Shown: positions 28,189 to 35,651 of the stretch, piece by piece | Numbering within the stretch: the stretch's first letter is position 1 | Layout of the letters: each line of letters opens with the position of its first letter | Virus record (IMG/VR): IMGVR_UViG_3300044814_000005 | Location: 1 to 45,236 of that record | Length of the DNA: 45,236 bases | Source of the DNA: a virus | Direction: 5' to 3' (one strand) | Program-made: the position numbers and the translations under genes | The notes under the pieces: generated by a model | The model's database searches: none | Told to the model about the DNA's origin: nothing | The model's input: the letters and a program-made list of their open reading frames with translations, nothing else

Positions 28189-28542
28189 ATGACGTTGATC
28201 CTACTTGCACTCGCATCCTTCATGGTGTGGATGACAGTCCAGCCCCTTCTTCCATTCATTGTTCCTGATAGGCTCGCGCCGTTCCTGGTCGGTGGCATCG
28301 CTACAGGTCTCTGGTATGAGCCACGGCATTGGATGCTCATCATACTGGCTGCATCGGGTGGGGTGTTGCTGCTGCATAGGGCAGTGGCCATGACTGGCAT
28401 AGTGATGCCTTCGCCCTGGAGCATAAAGGATATTCCCCGGCCTCATCTTCCCCACCGTGACCAGGTGGTGGTCCTGGGCGAGAAGAGCTTCACGCCGGGC
28501 AAGGGACCATCAAAAGTCGGGGCAAGGATACCAAAGCTCTGA
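28189..28542 (+). CDS. Membrane protein, candidate holin
   Basis: The 117-residue protein has three hydrophobic segments (about 2-22, 28-46 and 48-65) followed by a proline-rich, basic cytoplasmic-type tail (about 75-117). It has a GGAG site before ATG 28189. Position just after the tail fibres and the small multi-spanning topology fit a holin, but the last segment is amphipathic and no endolysin gene lies next to it. It may instead be another membrane protein. Confidence 0.5.
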   Translation: MTLILLALASFMVWMTVQPLLPFIVPDRLAPFLVGGIATGLWYEPRHWMLIILAASGGVLLLHRAVAMTGIVMPSPWSIKDIPRPHLPHRDQVVVLGEKSFTPGKGPSKVGARIPKL

Positions 28543-28543
28543 C

Positions 28544-28584
28544 TGGACTGTCTCACCATTCTCATGTATGCTGACATAGCATAC
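28544..28584 (+). promoter_or_regulatory. Candidate promoter with a palindromic operator on its -10 box
   Basis: TGGACT (28544-28549) and TATGCT (28567-28572) are separated by exactly 17 bases, a sigma70-type arrangement with a good -10 (TAnnnT). An inverted repeat GTATGCT-N5-AGCATAC spans 28566-28584 and covers the -10 box, as expected for a repressor operator. It is also a possible RNA hairpin in the leader. The gene at 28610 follows with AAGGAG at 28598. Confidence 0.5.
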
Positions 28585-28609
28585 GCACGCCAATATTAAG
28601 GAGACCTGG

Positions 28610-29605
28610 ATGGCACCAAGAGATCAAGAACCGGAGAACCTGTGGACTGTCGCGTTTGACGGCCCCGGTGACATCACCGAAGAGAACGCCGCTGCCCTGT
28701 TGGACCGGGAACTGCCTCAAGACATTGAGGCGATCTATATCCCTGAGCGAATCTCCCGCAAGCAGCGTGGCCTCAGGGTGGTGTCCAATTGGCTGACTGA
28801 TATCTTCGGTGAGTCCGGCGTCCAAAAGACGGACAACATCCTCGCCTCCCTGTCTAAGGGTGATACTCCTGTCCTGATCTGGCTTCGTGGTGAGGAGGAT
28901 ACTAAGGAGGACCGTGCTGCATTGTCTGCTGCATTGGATGACGATGTGCATGTCCTCGACCTGTCTCAGGGCCTGGACGACATTGACTTTGATCCTGAGG
29001 ACTGGAAGGAAACGGAAGAGCCTGTAGCCGAGCCTGAGCAGCCCGCTCCCGCACGAACACGAAAGCCCCGTGCCCCTCGTACCACCACGTCTGCTGGTCC
29101 GGCTCCGGTCACTACAACGCCGCGTGGTAGGACGCGCGCAACTCGGCCAACCCCTCACCCGGCGTCACAGTCAACGGGGCCGAACGGTGAGGATGAGCTA
29201 GCTCCACGACGCCGTGGGATGCCTCGCAACGTCGTGGCTGATGAGTTGGCTAAGGATGCTGCTAAGGTCCTTGCCACTCAGGATATGCGTGCTGTCATTG
29301 GTGAGGATGTTGTGCCTGTTGTGCCTGTTGGTCATGCCATTTATGATCAGATACTGGAGGAGTATATTGACTCCCGTATTCGGCACGCGTTCCATGTGGC
29401 TGAGCTAGCACAGCATCCTAAGCAGCAGGTTGGTCGCCCCAAAGCAGACGGCAGCAAACCTACGCCCTACTTGGATCAGGAACTGACCTTCGTTGTTAAG
29501 AATGGCGTGGCGTCACTCCGTGGTCGCGGTAAGCCTTCTCCCGGCCAAGAGGAGTTCACTATGACTAGGCGTCAGGCTATTGAAGAGGGACTGATAGATA
29601 GTTGA
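28610..29605 (+). CDS. Protein of unknown function with disordered basic linker
   Basis: The 331-residue protein has an alpha/beta N-terminal domain (about 1-130: strands such as VLIWLRGEED and VHVLDLSQGL), then a long Pro, Arg, Thr-rich linker (about 140-210). A C-terminal domain (about 215-331) follows with helices reading IYDQILEEYIDSRIRHAF and a final strand pair. It is expressed from its own candidate promoter and is the last gene before a structured RNA. The basic linker suggests nucleic-acid or capsid contact. I do not recognise the family. Confidence 0.65.
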   Translation: MAPRDQEPENLWTVAFDGPGDITEENAAALLDRELPQDIEAIYIPERISRKQRGLRVVSNWLTDIFGESGVQKTDNILASLSKGDTPVLIWLRGEEDTKEDRAALSAALDDDVHVLDLSQGLDDIDFDPEDWKETEEPVAEPEQPAPARTRKPRAPRTTTSAGPAPVTTTPRGRTRATRPTPHPASQSTGPNGEDELAPRRRGMPRNVVADELAKDAAKVLATQDMRAVIGEDVVPVVPVGHAIYDQILEEYIDSRIRHAFHVAELAQHPKQQVGRPKADGSKPTPYLDQELTFVVKNGVASLRGRGKPSPGQEEFTMTRRQAIEEGLIDS

Positions 29606-29608
29606 TAT

Positions 29609-29705
29609 GCAGGTGGCCCGGTGGGAAGCGTCTCAGCTTCGACCAGTCCGGGCCACTGTGCGTGATCTGGGGAGAGAGGAGGGGAGGTCCCCCAGCCACG
29701 CCTGC
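29609..29705 (+). ncRNA. Predicted three-way-junction RNA (or complex terminator)
   Basis: The 97-base segment folds almost completely. A closing helix pairs 29609-29612 with 29702-29705. Helix 1 pairs 29613-29621 with 29648-29656 (nine perfect pairs), extended by 29622-29624/29643-29645 and a top stem 29625-29629/29636-29640 with a six-base loop. Helix 2 pairs 29660-29664 with 29697-29701 and 29667-29672 with 29690-29695. It starts three bases after the stop of the preceding gene and lies in a 170-base gap at the late/replication boundary. No U-tract follows, so it may be a functional RNA, not only a terminator. Confidence 0.6.
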
Positions 29706-29778
29706 AACTCCTATCGTAACATAAGGGCAGTGAACCATTAAAGGCAACGACCTAGCCAATACACCACAAGTAAGGATC

Positions 29779-30180
29779 TTGCTGGTATTTGAGGGCTGCC
29801 TGGGATTCCTTAAGGCAGGTGCTGAGAAGGAGTGGGACAGGTTGTCTGCCCAGGGCAGATGGTCCCGAGCCATTGATCTCTGGTACATCAACCCACTCAT
29901 GGAGAGAATCATATGGGATCGGTCGATAAAGGACGACATAAACATTGAGGTGATCACTTACGCTGGCCCAGATGAGTGGGCCTCGTGTGTATCTGATCTG
30001 ATTGGTGAGTCACAACTACCTATCCGCCGAGTGTGGGCCATCAGGCCTGAGGTACTGGCTCATAAGATTATGTCTATGCCTAACGTTATCAGGATCTATG
30101 ATCCATTCAAAGAGCATGAGCTATACTTCGGGCAGAGGGGACGATGGATACAGGATGCCAATCAATTCGCGCGAGACTGA
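29779..30180 (+). CDS. Hypothetical alpha/beta protein (possibly HAD-like)
   Basis: The frame is clear but the start is not: TTG 29779 is only two bases from the AAGGA site, whereas an ATT at 29737 has AAGGG nine bases upstream and adds residues that complete the first strand. The protein (133 residues from TTG) alternates strands (ILLVFEG, INIEVITYAG, RRVWAIRP, VIRIYDP) with helices, like a Rossmann-type fold. A threonine at the end of strand two and an acidic residue at the end of strand one weakly recall haloacid dehalogenases, but the usual DxD is absent. It overlaps the primase gene. Confidence 0.55.
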   Translation: MLVFEGCLGFLKAGAEKEWDRLSAQGRWSRAIDLWYINPLMERIIWDRSIKDDINIEVITYAGPDEWASCVSDLIGESQLPIRRVWAIRPEVLAHKIMSMPNVIRIYDPFKEHELYFGQRGRWIQDANQFARD

Positions 30181-31018
30181 TCCTTGGCGGCCACGCATCA
30201 AGGGGCATCCATGGCTTGGAGATGTTACTGGTCTTACCGACAGGGGCTGGTTTGTGTTCCCTGTCATGTCAGAAGGTAAGACACCCATTCCAGGATTCAA
30301 GTGGTCTGAGTTGGCTACCAACGACGCTGGCGTCCTAATGGACTATTGGGTAGATGGAGACAACATTGGCGTAGCCTGTAAGCAGTCGGGTCTGCTGGTG
30401 CTTGACTTCGACATCAGACACAACGCCGACTGTATTGATGCCATGCTAGATCTGCTTGATACCGATGACCCGCAAACCTATCGGGTAGAGACTGCCTCGG
30501 GTGGACAGCATTGGTACTACCGCAACCATGGTGACCTGGGCAACAGTCCCGGCAGCCTGCCCTATGGCATTGACGTTCGTGGCGGCCGAGGAGATGGTGG
30601 GTATGTTCTGGGAGTTGGGTCCTATGTCATTACTGATTCGTACTCGGGACCATATACTGCTATTGACGACGACGATGCCAATGAGTTGCCAGAGGAGATC
30701 CGTAAGCTGCTAAGGGAGCCGCGCAGGCTCAAGACACCAGCCGAGCAGCGTCGTGGGATGCGGCTGATGAGCCCTGGTCACCTGCGTCAGTACAAGGCCA
30801 ACCTGCTGAACGCCATCGTTACTGCCGAGGACGGGACACAGAATTCTCAACTCAACACCAGTGCATTTCTGGCTGGTATGCTGGTTAGCGAAGGCATGTG
30901 GGAACTGGAGGACGCGGAGGAGCAGCTAGCATTGGCTGCAGACGAAGGTAATCACCCCAGGTGGAGGGCGGCGAGCACCATTCGTTCTGGATTGTGGAGT
31001 GGACTTGGTAGTAAGTGA
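30155..31018 (+). CDS. Bifunctional primase/polymerase (prim-pol, AEP superfamily)
   Basis: I choose ATG 30155 (287 residues) because the longer open frame upstream overlaps the previous gene with shadow-like sequence. The catalytic signature of archaeo-eukaryotic primases is visible: LLVLDFDIRH (metal-binding DxD near residue 83), ASGGQHWYYRN (the histidine motif near residue 115) and GIDVRGGRGDGGYVLGVG (near residue 135). It would synthesise primers, perhaps also extend DNA, for the phage replisome. It directly precedes the RepA-like helicase gene, which it overlaps by 20 bases. Confidence 0.85.
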   Translation: MPINSRETDPWRPRIKGHPWLGDVTGLTDRGWFVFPVMSEGKTPIPGFKWSELATNDAGVLMDYWVDGDNIGVACKQSGLLVLDFDIRHNADCIDAMLDLLDTDDPQTYRVETASGGQHWYYRNHGDLGNSPGSLPYGIDVRGGRGDGGYVLGVGSYVITDSYSGPYTAIDDDDANELPEEIRKLLREPRRLKTPAEQRRGMRLMSPGHLRQYKANLLNAIVTAEDGTQNSQLNTSAFLAGMLVSEGMWELEDAEEQLALAADEGNHPRWRAASTIRSGLWSGLGSK

Positions 31019-31994
31019 CGATCCCCTAGCTGATCCTAGGGGAGAAGATGTAGCTATACAGGATGCCATTGAGGCCGCCGTTGATGACCTATACATCAGA
31101 GACGAAGCTAAGCGCATACATGGCGCGAACAAGACGCCGGAGTTTCGGCAGGTAGATCTGGCTGGGCTTATGTCATTGCCAGAGCCTGATCCAATGATTG
31201 AAGGTATTCTTGACTGGGGCACAGTGACATTGCTGTCTGGCCCAAGCGGTAAGGGTAAGTCATTCATCGCCCTGGACTGGGCACTGAGTGTGGCCACTGA
31301 CTGCACCTGGATGGAGCACGACATTGTCCCTGGCCGGGTCCTGTACGTGGCTGCCGAGGGCGGGCACGGTCAGAGCAAGAGAGTCAGCGCATGGATGGAT
31401 AAGCATAAGCTCGACCTGGATCAGCCGACCATTACGCTCATCATTGATCCCATTAATTTGTCGGTCTCTGGCCAGGTGGACATCCTTGTTCAGAAGGTAC
31501 ACGACGAGGAGTATGACCTGGTGGTCATTGACACCCTGGCTAAATGTACCGCTGGTGTGGAAGAGAATTCCGCCAGCGAGATGGGCGTTGTTATTGCTGC
31601 CTTGTACAGAATCAGGGACGCCATTGAGGAGAACGGTACGACCGTACTGGTAGTTCACCACACGGGATATGATACCAAGCGTGCTCGTGGTAGCTCAGCC
31701 ATCGTGGCCGGTGTAGACAATGTCTACGACATCTTTGCGGAGGACCCACACGACATGATCTCCATCAGATGCTCCAAGCGAAAGGACGGCGAGCCAGCCA
31801 TGCCTATGCTGGTGCGGCTGCGTCAGGTGGCGTTGGACATTGGCACGAGTTGTGTGGTTACGGATGATCTGGACCTTGATGGAGAAGGGACACCAATAGA
31901 ACCACCGCCATTGAGGACGGACTCGCAGGACACAGAGTACGAGCATAAGATGCACTTCGGGCACCTCGCCCGCAACGTGAGGAGCAGAGCATGA
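30999..31994 (+). CDS. RepA/AAA_25-like helicase (RecA fold)
   Basis: The protein (331 residues from GTG 30999) has Walker A GPSGKGKS at 81-88, Walker B YDLVVIDTLAKC near residue 173 and the HHTG...RGSSA motif near residue 220, typical of the RepA-type hexameric helicase group that partners prim-pol in plasmids and phages. TTG 31005 is a better-placed alternative start because GGAG lies five bases upstream. It would unwind DNA at the fork. The C-terminus (after about 290) is acidic. Confidence 0.8.
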   Translation: MDLVVSDDPLADPRGEDVAIQDAIEAAVDDLYIRDEAKRIHGANKTPEFRQVDLAGLMSLPEPDPMIEGILDWGTVTLLSGPSGKGKSFIALDWALSVATDCTWMEHDIVPGRVLYVAAEGGHGQSKRVSAWMDKHKLDLDQPTITLIIDPINLSVSGQVDILVQKVHDEEYDLVVIDTLAKCTAGVEENSASEMGVVIAALYRIRDAIEENGTTVLVVHHTGYDTKRARGSSAIVAGVDNVYDIFAEDPHDMISIRCSKRKDGEPAMPMLVRLRQVALDIGTSCVVTDDLDLDGEGTPIEPPPLRTDSQDTEYEHKMHFGHLARNVRSRA

Positions 31995-32242
31995 ATGACT
32001 ACGTAAACCCAACTAAGCCTAATGGACCCTACGTGCCGGACCATATCTACGATTGGCTGGTACGCGACCTTGGTTTCCCGTGGGACACCAGCACGCAGAG
32101 AAAGCCAGGATGGATGGATCTTAATCGTTTGGCTCAGGCACAGATTAGGTTTGATAAGAAGAATGACACCTGGTTTCCTGATAATACGGAGGAGGATTAC
32201 GTGGGGTTTATTTGTCAGGAGACAGGGTGGCCTGAGCCCTGA
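31991..32242 (+). CDS. Small hypothetical protein between helicase genes
   Basis: The 83-residue protein overlaps the helicase stop by four bases and ends just before the SNF2-like gene. It is rich in Trp, Asp, Tyr and Pro and contains one long segment reading DLNRLAQAQIRFDKKNDTW. No motif identifies it. Its conserved-looking coupling between two helicases suggests a small replication accessory protein. Confidence 0.6.
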   Translation: MNDYVNPTKPNGPYVPDHIYDWLVRDLGFPWDTSTQRKPGWMDLNRLAQAQIRFDKKNDTWFPDNTEEDYVGFICQETGWPEP

Positions 32243-32243
32243 C

Positions 32244-33923
32244 GTGCTAACCACTGACCTATACCCTTATCAGGAGCCTCCCGTGGACATGTTCCTAGAG
32301 CGGGGTAGTTTGCTGTTGGCTATGGAGCAGGGGGTTGGTAAGACGATGGTCGCTATTGCTGCGGCCGAGGAGTTGCTAGGCTGTGGGGACATTAACCTCA
32401 ACCTGGTGGTGGTTCCTGCATCTTTGAAGTACCAGTGGGGTGAACGTATTGCCACTCACACGGACATTCCCACTGTGCGGATTAAGATCAAGGGTGAATG
32501 GTTCACCATACCTGCACCACCTTATGGGATCGTGATTGATGGCAAGCCATTCCAGAAAGACGGTGTTAAATACACGGCTGAGGATGACAGGGCTCGTCAG
32601 TACGCAGCCATTACAGATGAGACAGACTATGTCATCCTGGCCTATGACAACATCCTTGACGATGTGCAGCAGATCAAAAGGATCAAGCGCCACTCGCCAT
32701 TGATGGTGACATTGGATGAGGTGTCTGCTATCAAGGGGCTGGAGTCGCGTCGATCCAAGCGGGTTAAGCGCATGCTGGCTGCCGATTACCGCATGGGCTT
32801 GACCGGCACACCAATAGAGAACCGACCGGATGAGGCATTTTCTATCATGCAGTGGGTGGATAAGACAGTGCTGCGTGATTGGCCAGAGTTTGAGAAGTCA
32901 TTCATTAAGCGCAACAGCAACGGCAGCGTGCGTAGGTACAATAACCTGCCGTTGTTCCACGAGATAATGTCACAGGCCATGTACGTAAAGCTGCGTAGTG
33001 ACCCGGATGTGTCACCTTATATGCCAGACGAAGAGTTCGACACCTGGACTGTGGACCTGGATGAGAGCACCTTGTCTGTCTACTATGACATTGGCCGGGA
33101 CCTATTGGCCGAGCTTCGAGCCATGCGTCACAGCGGTGACTTTAATCTAGCCAACTACTACGCCGGTCGTGGAGGCTATGATGAGGGTACTCAGGCCGGT
33201 AAGGCGATGGCTAAGTACACGGCCATGGAGATGCTGCTTGACCACCCTGACCTGATCGTGGCATCGGCAATGGACTACCAGGCTTCAAAGGATAAGCGTG
33301 ACGCGGGGGAGGAGAAGGCTAGCTGGCCTGGGTCCAAGTACTGTTATCAGATCTGGCAGGCCGGAATGGTCGATGGGCTATTCCATTCGCCAAAGCTGGA
33401 GGAACTTAAGTGGAGGCTGGCTGTGCTGTTTGAGTTCAATCCGGACGCCAAGGTGCTGATCTACACCCAGTGGATCGAGATGCTGGGCATCATGGAATGG
33501 GAGCTTCCTTATCCGTCTGTTCTTTATCACGGTGGATTGAATGCCAGCAGTAAGGCAGCGGTCATTTCTAAATTCACTAATGATCCAACTATTCGACTGT
33601 TTATATCTAGTCATGCTGGTGCGTATGGGTGTGACATGTTTATGGCTTCGGATCTTATTAATTATGATCGCCCCTGGTCGGCTGGAAAAGGTGATCAGAT
33701 TAACGGTCGAATTGTTCGTGCCTCTTCGGAATTTAACAAGGTAATGATCCACACAATGGAGTGTACTGGAACGATCGAGACCAGGAAGCGCCAGGTGGTG
33801 GAACATAAGCGCCGCATAGCTTCGGCTATTATCCGTGGTGTTGGTGCGGATCACATGGGCAGGATCGAGAACGACGTGCAGACCCTGACGGCTTGGCTTG
33901 ACACCACTATCCCGGTCGAGTAA
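32244..33923 (+). CDS. SNF2-like DNA helicase/translocase
   Basis: I place the start at GTG 32244 (559 residues), because upstream in this frame the sequence is a shadow of the preceding gene. Visible motifs: Walker A QGVGKT near residues 29-34, the DEAD-type motif II LDEVSAI near residue 157 (serine replaces the usual histidine or aspartate), motif III LTGTPIENR and motifs V-VI LFISSHAGAYGCDMF then INGRIVRASS. This is the SNF2/DEAD superfamily 2 core, with an N-terminal and a C-terminal RecA-like lobe. It would act in fork processing or replication initiation. Confidence 0.85.
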   Translation: MLTTDLYPYQEPPVDMFLERGSLLLAMEQGVGKTMVAIAAAEELLGCGDINLNLVVVPASLKYQWGERIATHTDIPTVRIKIKGEWFTIPAPPYGIVIDGKPFQKDGVKYTAEDDRARQYAAITDETDYVILAYDNILDDVQQIKRIKRHSPLMVTLDEVSAIKGLESRRSKRVKRMLAADYRMGLTGTPIENRPDEAFSIMQWVDKTVLRDWPEFEKSFIKRNSNGSVRRYNNLPLFHEIMSQAMYVKLRSDPDVSPYMPDEEFDTWTVDLDESTLSVYYDIGRDLLAELRAMRHSGDFNLANYYAGRGGYDEGTQAGKAMAKYTAMEMLLDHPDLIVASAMDYQASKDKRDAGEEKASWPGSKYCYQIWQAGMVDGLFHSPKLEELKWRLAVLFEFNPDAKVLIYTQWIEMLGIMEWELPYPSVLYHGGLNASSKAAVISKFTNDPTIRLFISSHAGAYGCDMFMASDLINYDRPWSAGKGDQINGRIVRASSEFNKVMIHTMECTGTIETRKRQVVEHKRRIASAIIRGVGADHMGRIENDVQTLTAWLDTTIPVE

Positions 33924-33955
33924 CGTAGGTAATGACATCGAAAGGATGATGCTCT

Positions 33956-34495
33956 ATGTCAGTTCAAAGGAAGCGCCCAAGCAATGCCCTGAAGGCAGTC
34001 GAGATGTACTTGTTCCAGCGGTGGGAGGAGACCAAGGCCAAGCGGGCGAAGGAGAAGCTGTACATACCCAGCAAGTCCGACCAGTCCCTGATCCCTTCGT
34101 GGGTGATGGCTGGTGGACTGCAGGACGACAAGGGCAGCTATCTCCGGTACTTTGTTGAGCCGTTCCAGGTCGGTGACAAGAAGATCACCGGTATGAAGTG
34201 GCAGGCCAACCAGGGTGAGCCCGACATTGATCCCGATAAGGCTGAAGCCTTTGCCAAGCGTAAAGGCCTGGAGGGTGAGGTCACCAACACCACCATCGAT
34301 CTGAGTCAGTGCAGCCCGGAGCAGGTCAGGACTATCGTTAATGGTCTGCAGGGTATGCCGATCCTGGTTGATAAGGAGTGGCTGTGGGATGAGTTCTACA
34401 CCCTGTACCAGAGGAAGCTGATCACCAAGGCAGAGCTTGCCAGCCTGATCACCACCCCTGAGACCCGCTACTCATTGGTTAGTCTGGAGGACTAA
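33956..34495 (+). CDS. Hypothetical protein in the replication block
   Basis: The 179-residue protein has a lysine-rich N-terminal helix (residues 1-35), a central mixed region, and a C-terminal helical part reading KEWLWDEFYTLYQRKLITKA. It has AAAGGA upstream. No enzymatic motif or cysteine cluster is seen. It is followed without a gap by a chain of tiny genes and may be a replication accessory protein; this is inference from position. Confidence 0.6.
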   Translation: MSVQRKRPSNALKAVEMYLFQRWEETKAKRAKEKLYIPSKSDQSLIPSWVMAGGLQDDKGSYLRYFVEPFQVGDKKITGMKWQANQGEPDIDPDKAEAFAKRKGLEGEVTNTTIDLSQCSPEQVRTIVNGLQGMPILVDKEWLWDEFYTLYQRKLITKAELASLITTPETRYSLVSLED

Positions 34496-34663
34496 TTGCC
34501 ATTGGTTGTTCGCCCCAAGGTGGGACCGGAGTTCTTCGAGGCAGAGATGTCAGACGCAGAGCTTCGGTCCCGTCTTGAGATTCCGGATGGGTACACCATA
34601 ATTAGGTGGACTACAGATTGGTCTACTAAGAAGATCACCTTCACGTTGACAAAGGAAAACTAA
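34496..34663 (+). CDS. Small protein, TTG start
   Basis: This 55-residue frame starts at TTG 34496, immediately after the previous stop and with CTGGAGG five bases upstream, and its stop overlaps the next ATG (TAATG at 34661-34665). It reads LPLVVRPKVGPEFFEA at its start and ends in a strand reading KITFTLTKEN. It is short but has the tight packing of real genes in this region. Confidence 0.55.
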   Translation: MPLVVRPKVGPEFFEAEMSDAELRSRLEIPDGYTIIRWTTDWSTKKITFTLTKEN

Positions 34664-34812
34664 TGCCTGGTGATATCAGATTCTGCAAGTGTCATGAGAT
34701 ACCTATGCCGAGACGAATCACAAAGGAGTATCTTAGTAAGCTGTGTGAGGACCATCGGATGCTGTATGACAATTTGTCGTGGCAGCGAGAGGTGAAGGTA
34801 CTCGGTAACTGA
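34663..34812 (+). CDS. Small zinc-binding-like protein
   Basis: The 49-residue protein (ATG 34663) contains a C-x-C-H cluster at residues 8-11 and C-x-x-H at about 28-31, a spacing suggestive of a small zinc ribbon. It overlaps the preceding stop by one base and the next ATG by one base (TGATG). It may be a DNA-binding or protein-interaction factor. Confidence 0.5.
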   Translation: MPGDIRFCKCHEIPMPRRITKEYLSKLCEDHRMLYDNLSWQREVKVLGN

Positions 34813-34991
34813 TGAAATGGTATAAGCTGACTCTGACTCTAGGTAGTGTAGACTCATTGTCAGATGAGGACAAGGCAGCCATTGCTGAGTGGCTAAAGAC
34901 CATGCCCATCAATGGCTACCTTAGTTCTCAGTTTCTGGAGGGGATAGACTTGAGTGATATAAAGGTGCAGGGGAGATGGGATCACGTCTGA
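34812..34991 (+). CDS. Small hypothetical protein
   Basis: The 59-residue protein starts at ATG 34812, overlapping the previous stop. It begins MKWYKLTLTLGSVDSLSDED and then forms a helix reading DKAAIAEWLKTM, followed by a hydrophobic strand region. There are no cysteines and no membrane segment. It belongs to a run of tiny, coupled genes. Confidence 0.5.
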   Translation: MKWYKLTLTLGSVDSLSDEDKAAIAEWLKTMPINGYLSSQFLEGIDLSDIKVQGRWDHV

Positions 34992-35010
34992 GGATTACAC
35001 CTCCCAGAAT

Positions 35011-35406
35011 ATGTTCTATCCAGGGAGCAATGAACGCCTGTCAGACGGGTCTGAGGGCGCTGCTAAGACAGGCTCAGACCCGTTGGCAGGTATTGGCCCG
35101 CCCTTGATTCTCAGCATGGGTGGGGTAAGGACCGAGTTCTTCACTATCTCCCAACTTGGATTGGCATTGAATCGTAAGGCTGGTACCATTAGGAAGCTGG
35201 AAGATGAGGGCAACATCCCTCGGGCGGTATGGCGTCGGCCAGCATTGGATTCAAGGATGCGGCGTCGATTGTACACGCGGCACCAGATCGAGGAGTTGGT
35301 ACGAATAGCTAATGAGGAAGGTATCCTGATCAACAAGCAGAAAGCTATTAGTAGTACACAGTTCCCTGCAAGGGCGAGAGCACTATTTGATGAGGACCGT
35401 AAGTGA
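35011..35406 (+). CDS. MerR-like helix-turn-helix DNA-binding protein
   Basis: The 131-residue protein carries a helix-turn-helix signature near residues 44-60 (FFTISQLGLALNRKAG, then TIRKLEDEGNIPRA). It continues with a wing-like segment containing RMRRRLYTRHQIEELVRIAN, the MerR/excisionase layout in which Tyr-Thr-x-x-Gln marks the following helix. The first 35 residues are acidic and disordered-looking. ATG 35011 has no strong ribosome binding site, so an internal ATG at 35116 remains possible. It is probably a transcription factor of the phage. Confidence 0.6.
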   Translation: MFYPGSNERLSDGSEGAAKTGSDPLAGIGPPLILSMGGVRTEFFTISQLGLALNRKAGTIRKLEDEGNIPRAVWRRPALDSRMRRRLYTRHQIEELVRIANEEGILINKQKAISSTQFPARARALFDEDRK

Positions 35407-35651
35407 TCATCACCAGAGGGATCGAACACAAGATCAATATGCAGCCGGGTAGCTATGAAGGTGTGGTGCTGCATGGCTCGGTAACCATTGACAGCAGTGA
35501 CCTTCAGTTCGCAGCACTGGATGTTGACGAGCTACTGCAGAGGGCACAGGATTTGCTGGATCAGGTTATGGCAGATGACATAGTAGAGGCAGCGCGGTGT
35601 GTCTCCCCGGATGGTGACTCGTACATTACGAGTTGGAAGGACGGAAATTAA
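35403..35651 (+). CDS. Small hypothetical protein
   Basis: The 82-residue protein starts at GTG 35403, overlapping the previous stop by four bases. It has a beta-rich first half (GVVLHGSVTIDSSDLQF) and a helix reading DELLQRAQDLLDQVMADDI, with one cysteine. Its stop overlaps the next ATG (TAATG, 35651). I recognise no family. Confidence 0.55.
   Translation: MIITRGIEHKINMQPGSYEGVVLHGSVTIDSSDLQFAALDVDELLQRAQDLLDQVMADDIVEAARCVSPDGDSYITSWKDGN

Noticed and set aside
29609-29705. tRNA reading of the structured RNA
   Set aside because: It has no cloverleaf, no GTTC-type T loop and no acceptor-stem arrangement.
29779-30180. Firm assignment as a haloacid dehalogenase
   Set aside because: The DxD nucleophile motif and other catalytic residues are not visible, so only a general alpha/beta description is given.
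34646-34651. A perfect TTGACA box
   Set aside because: It lies inside a small gene and no -10-like hexamer occurs at 16-18 bases.
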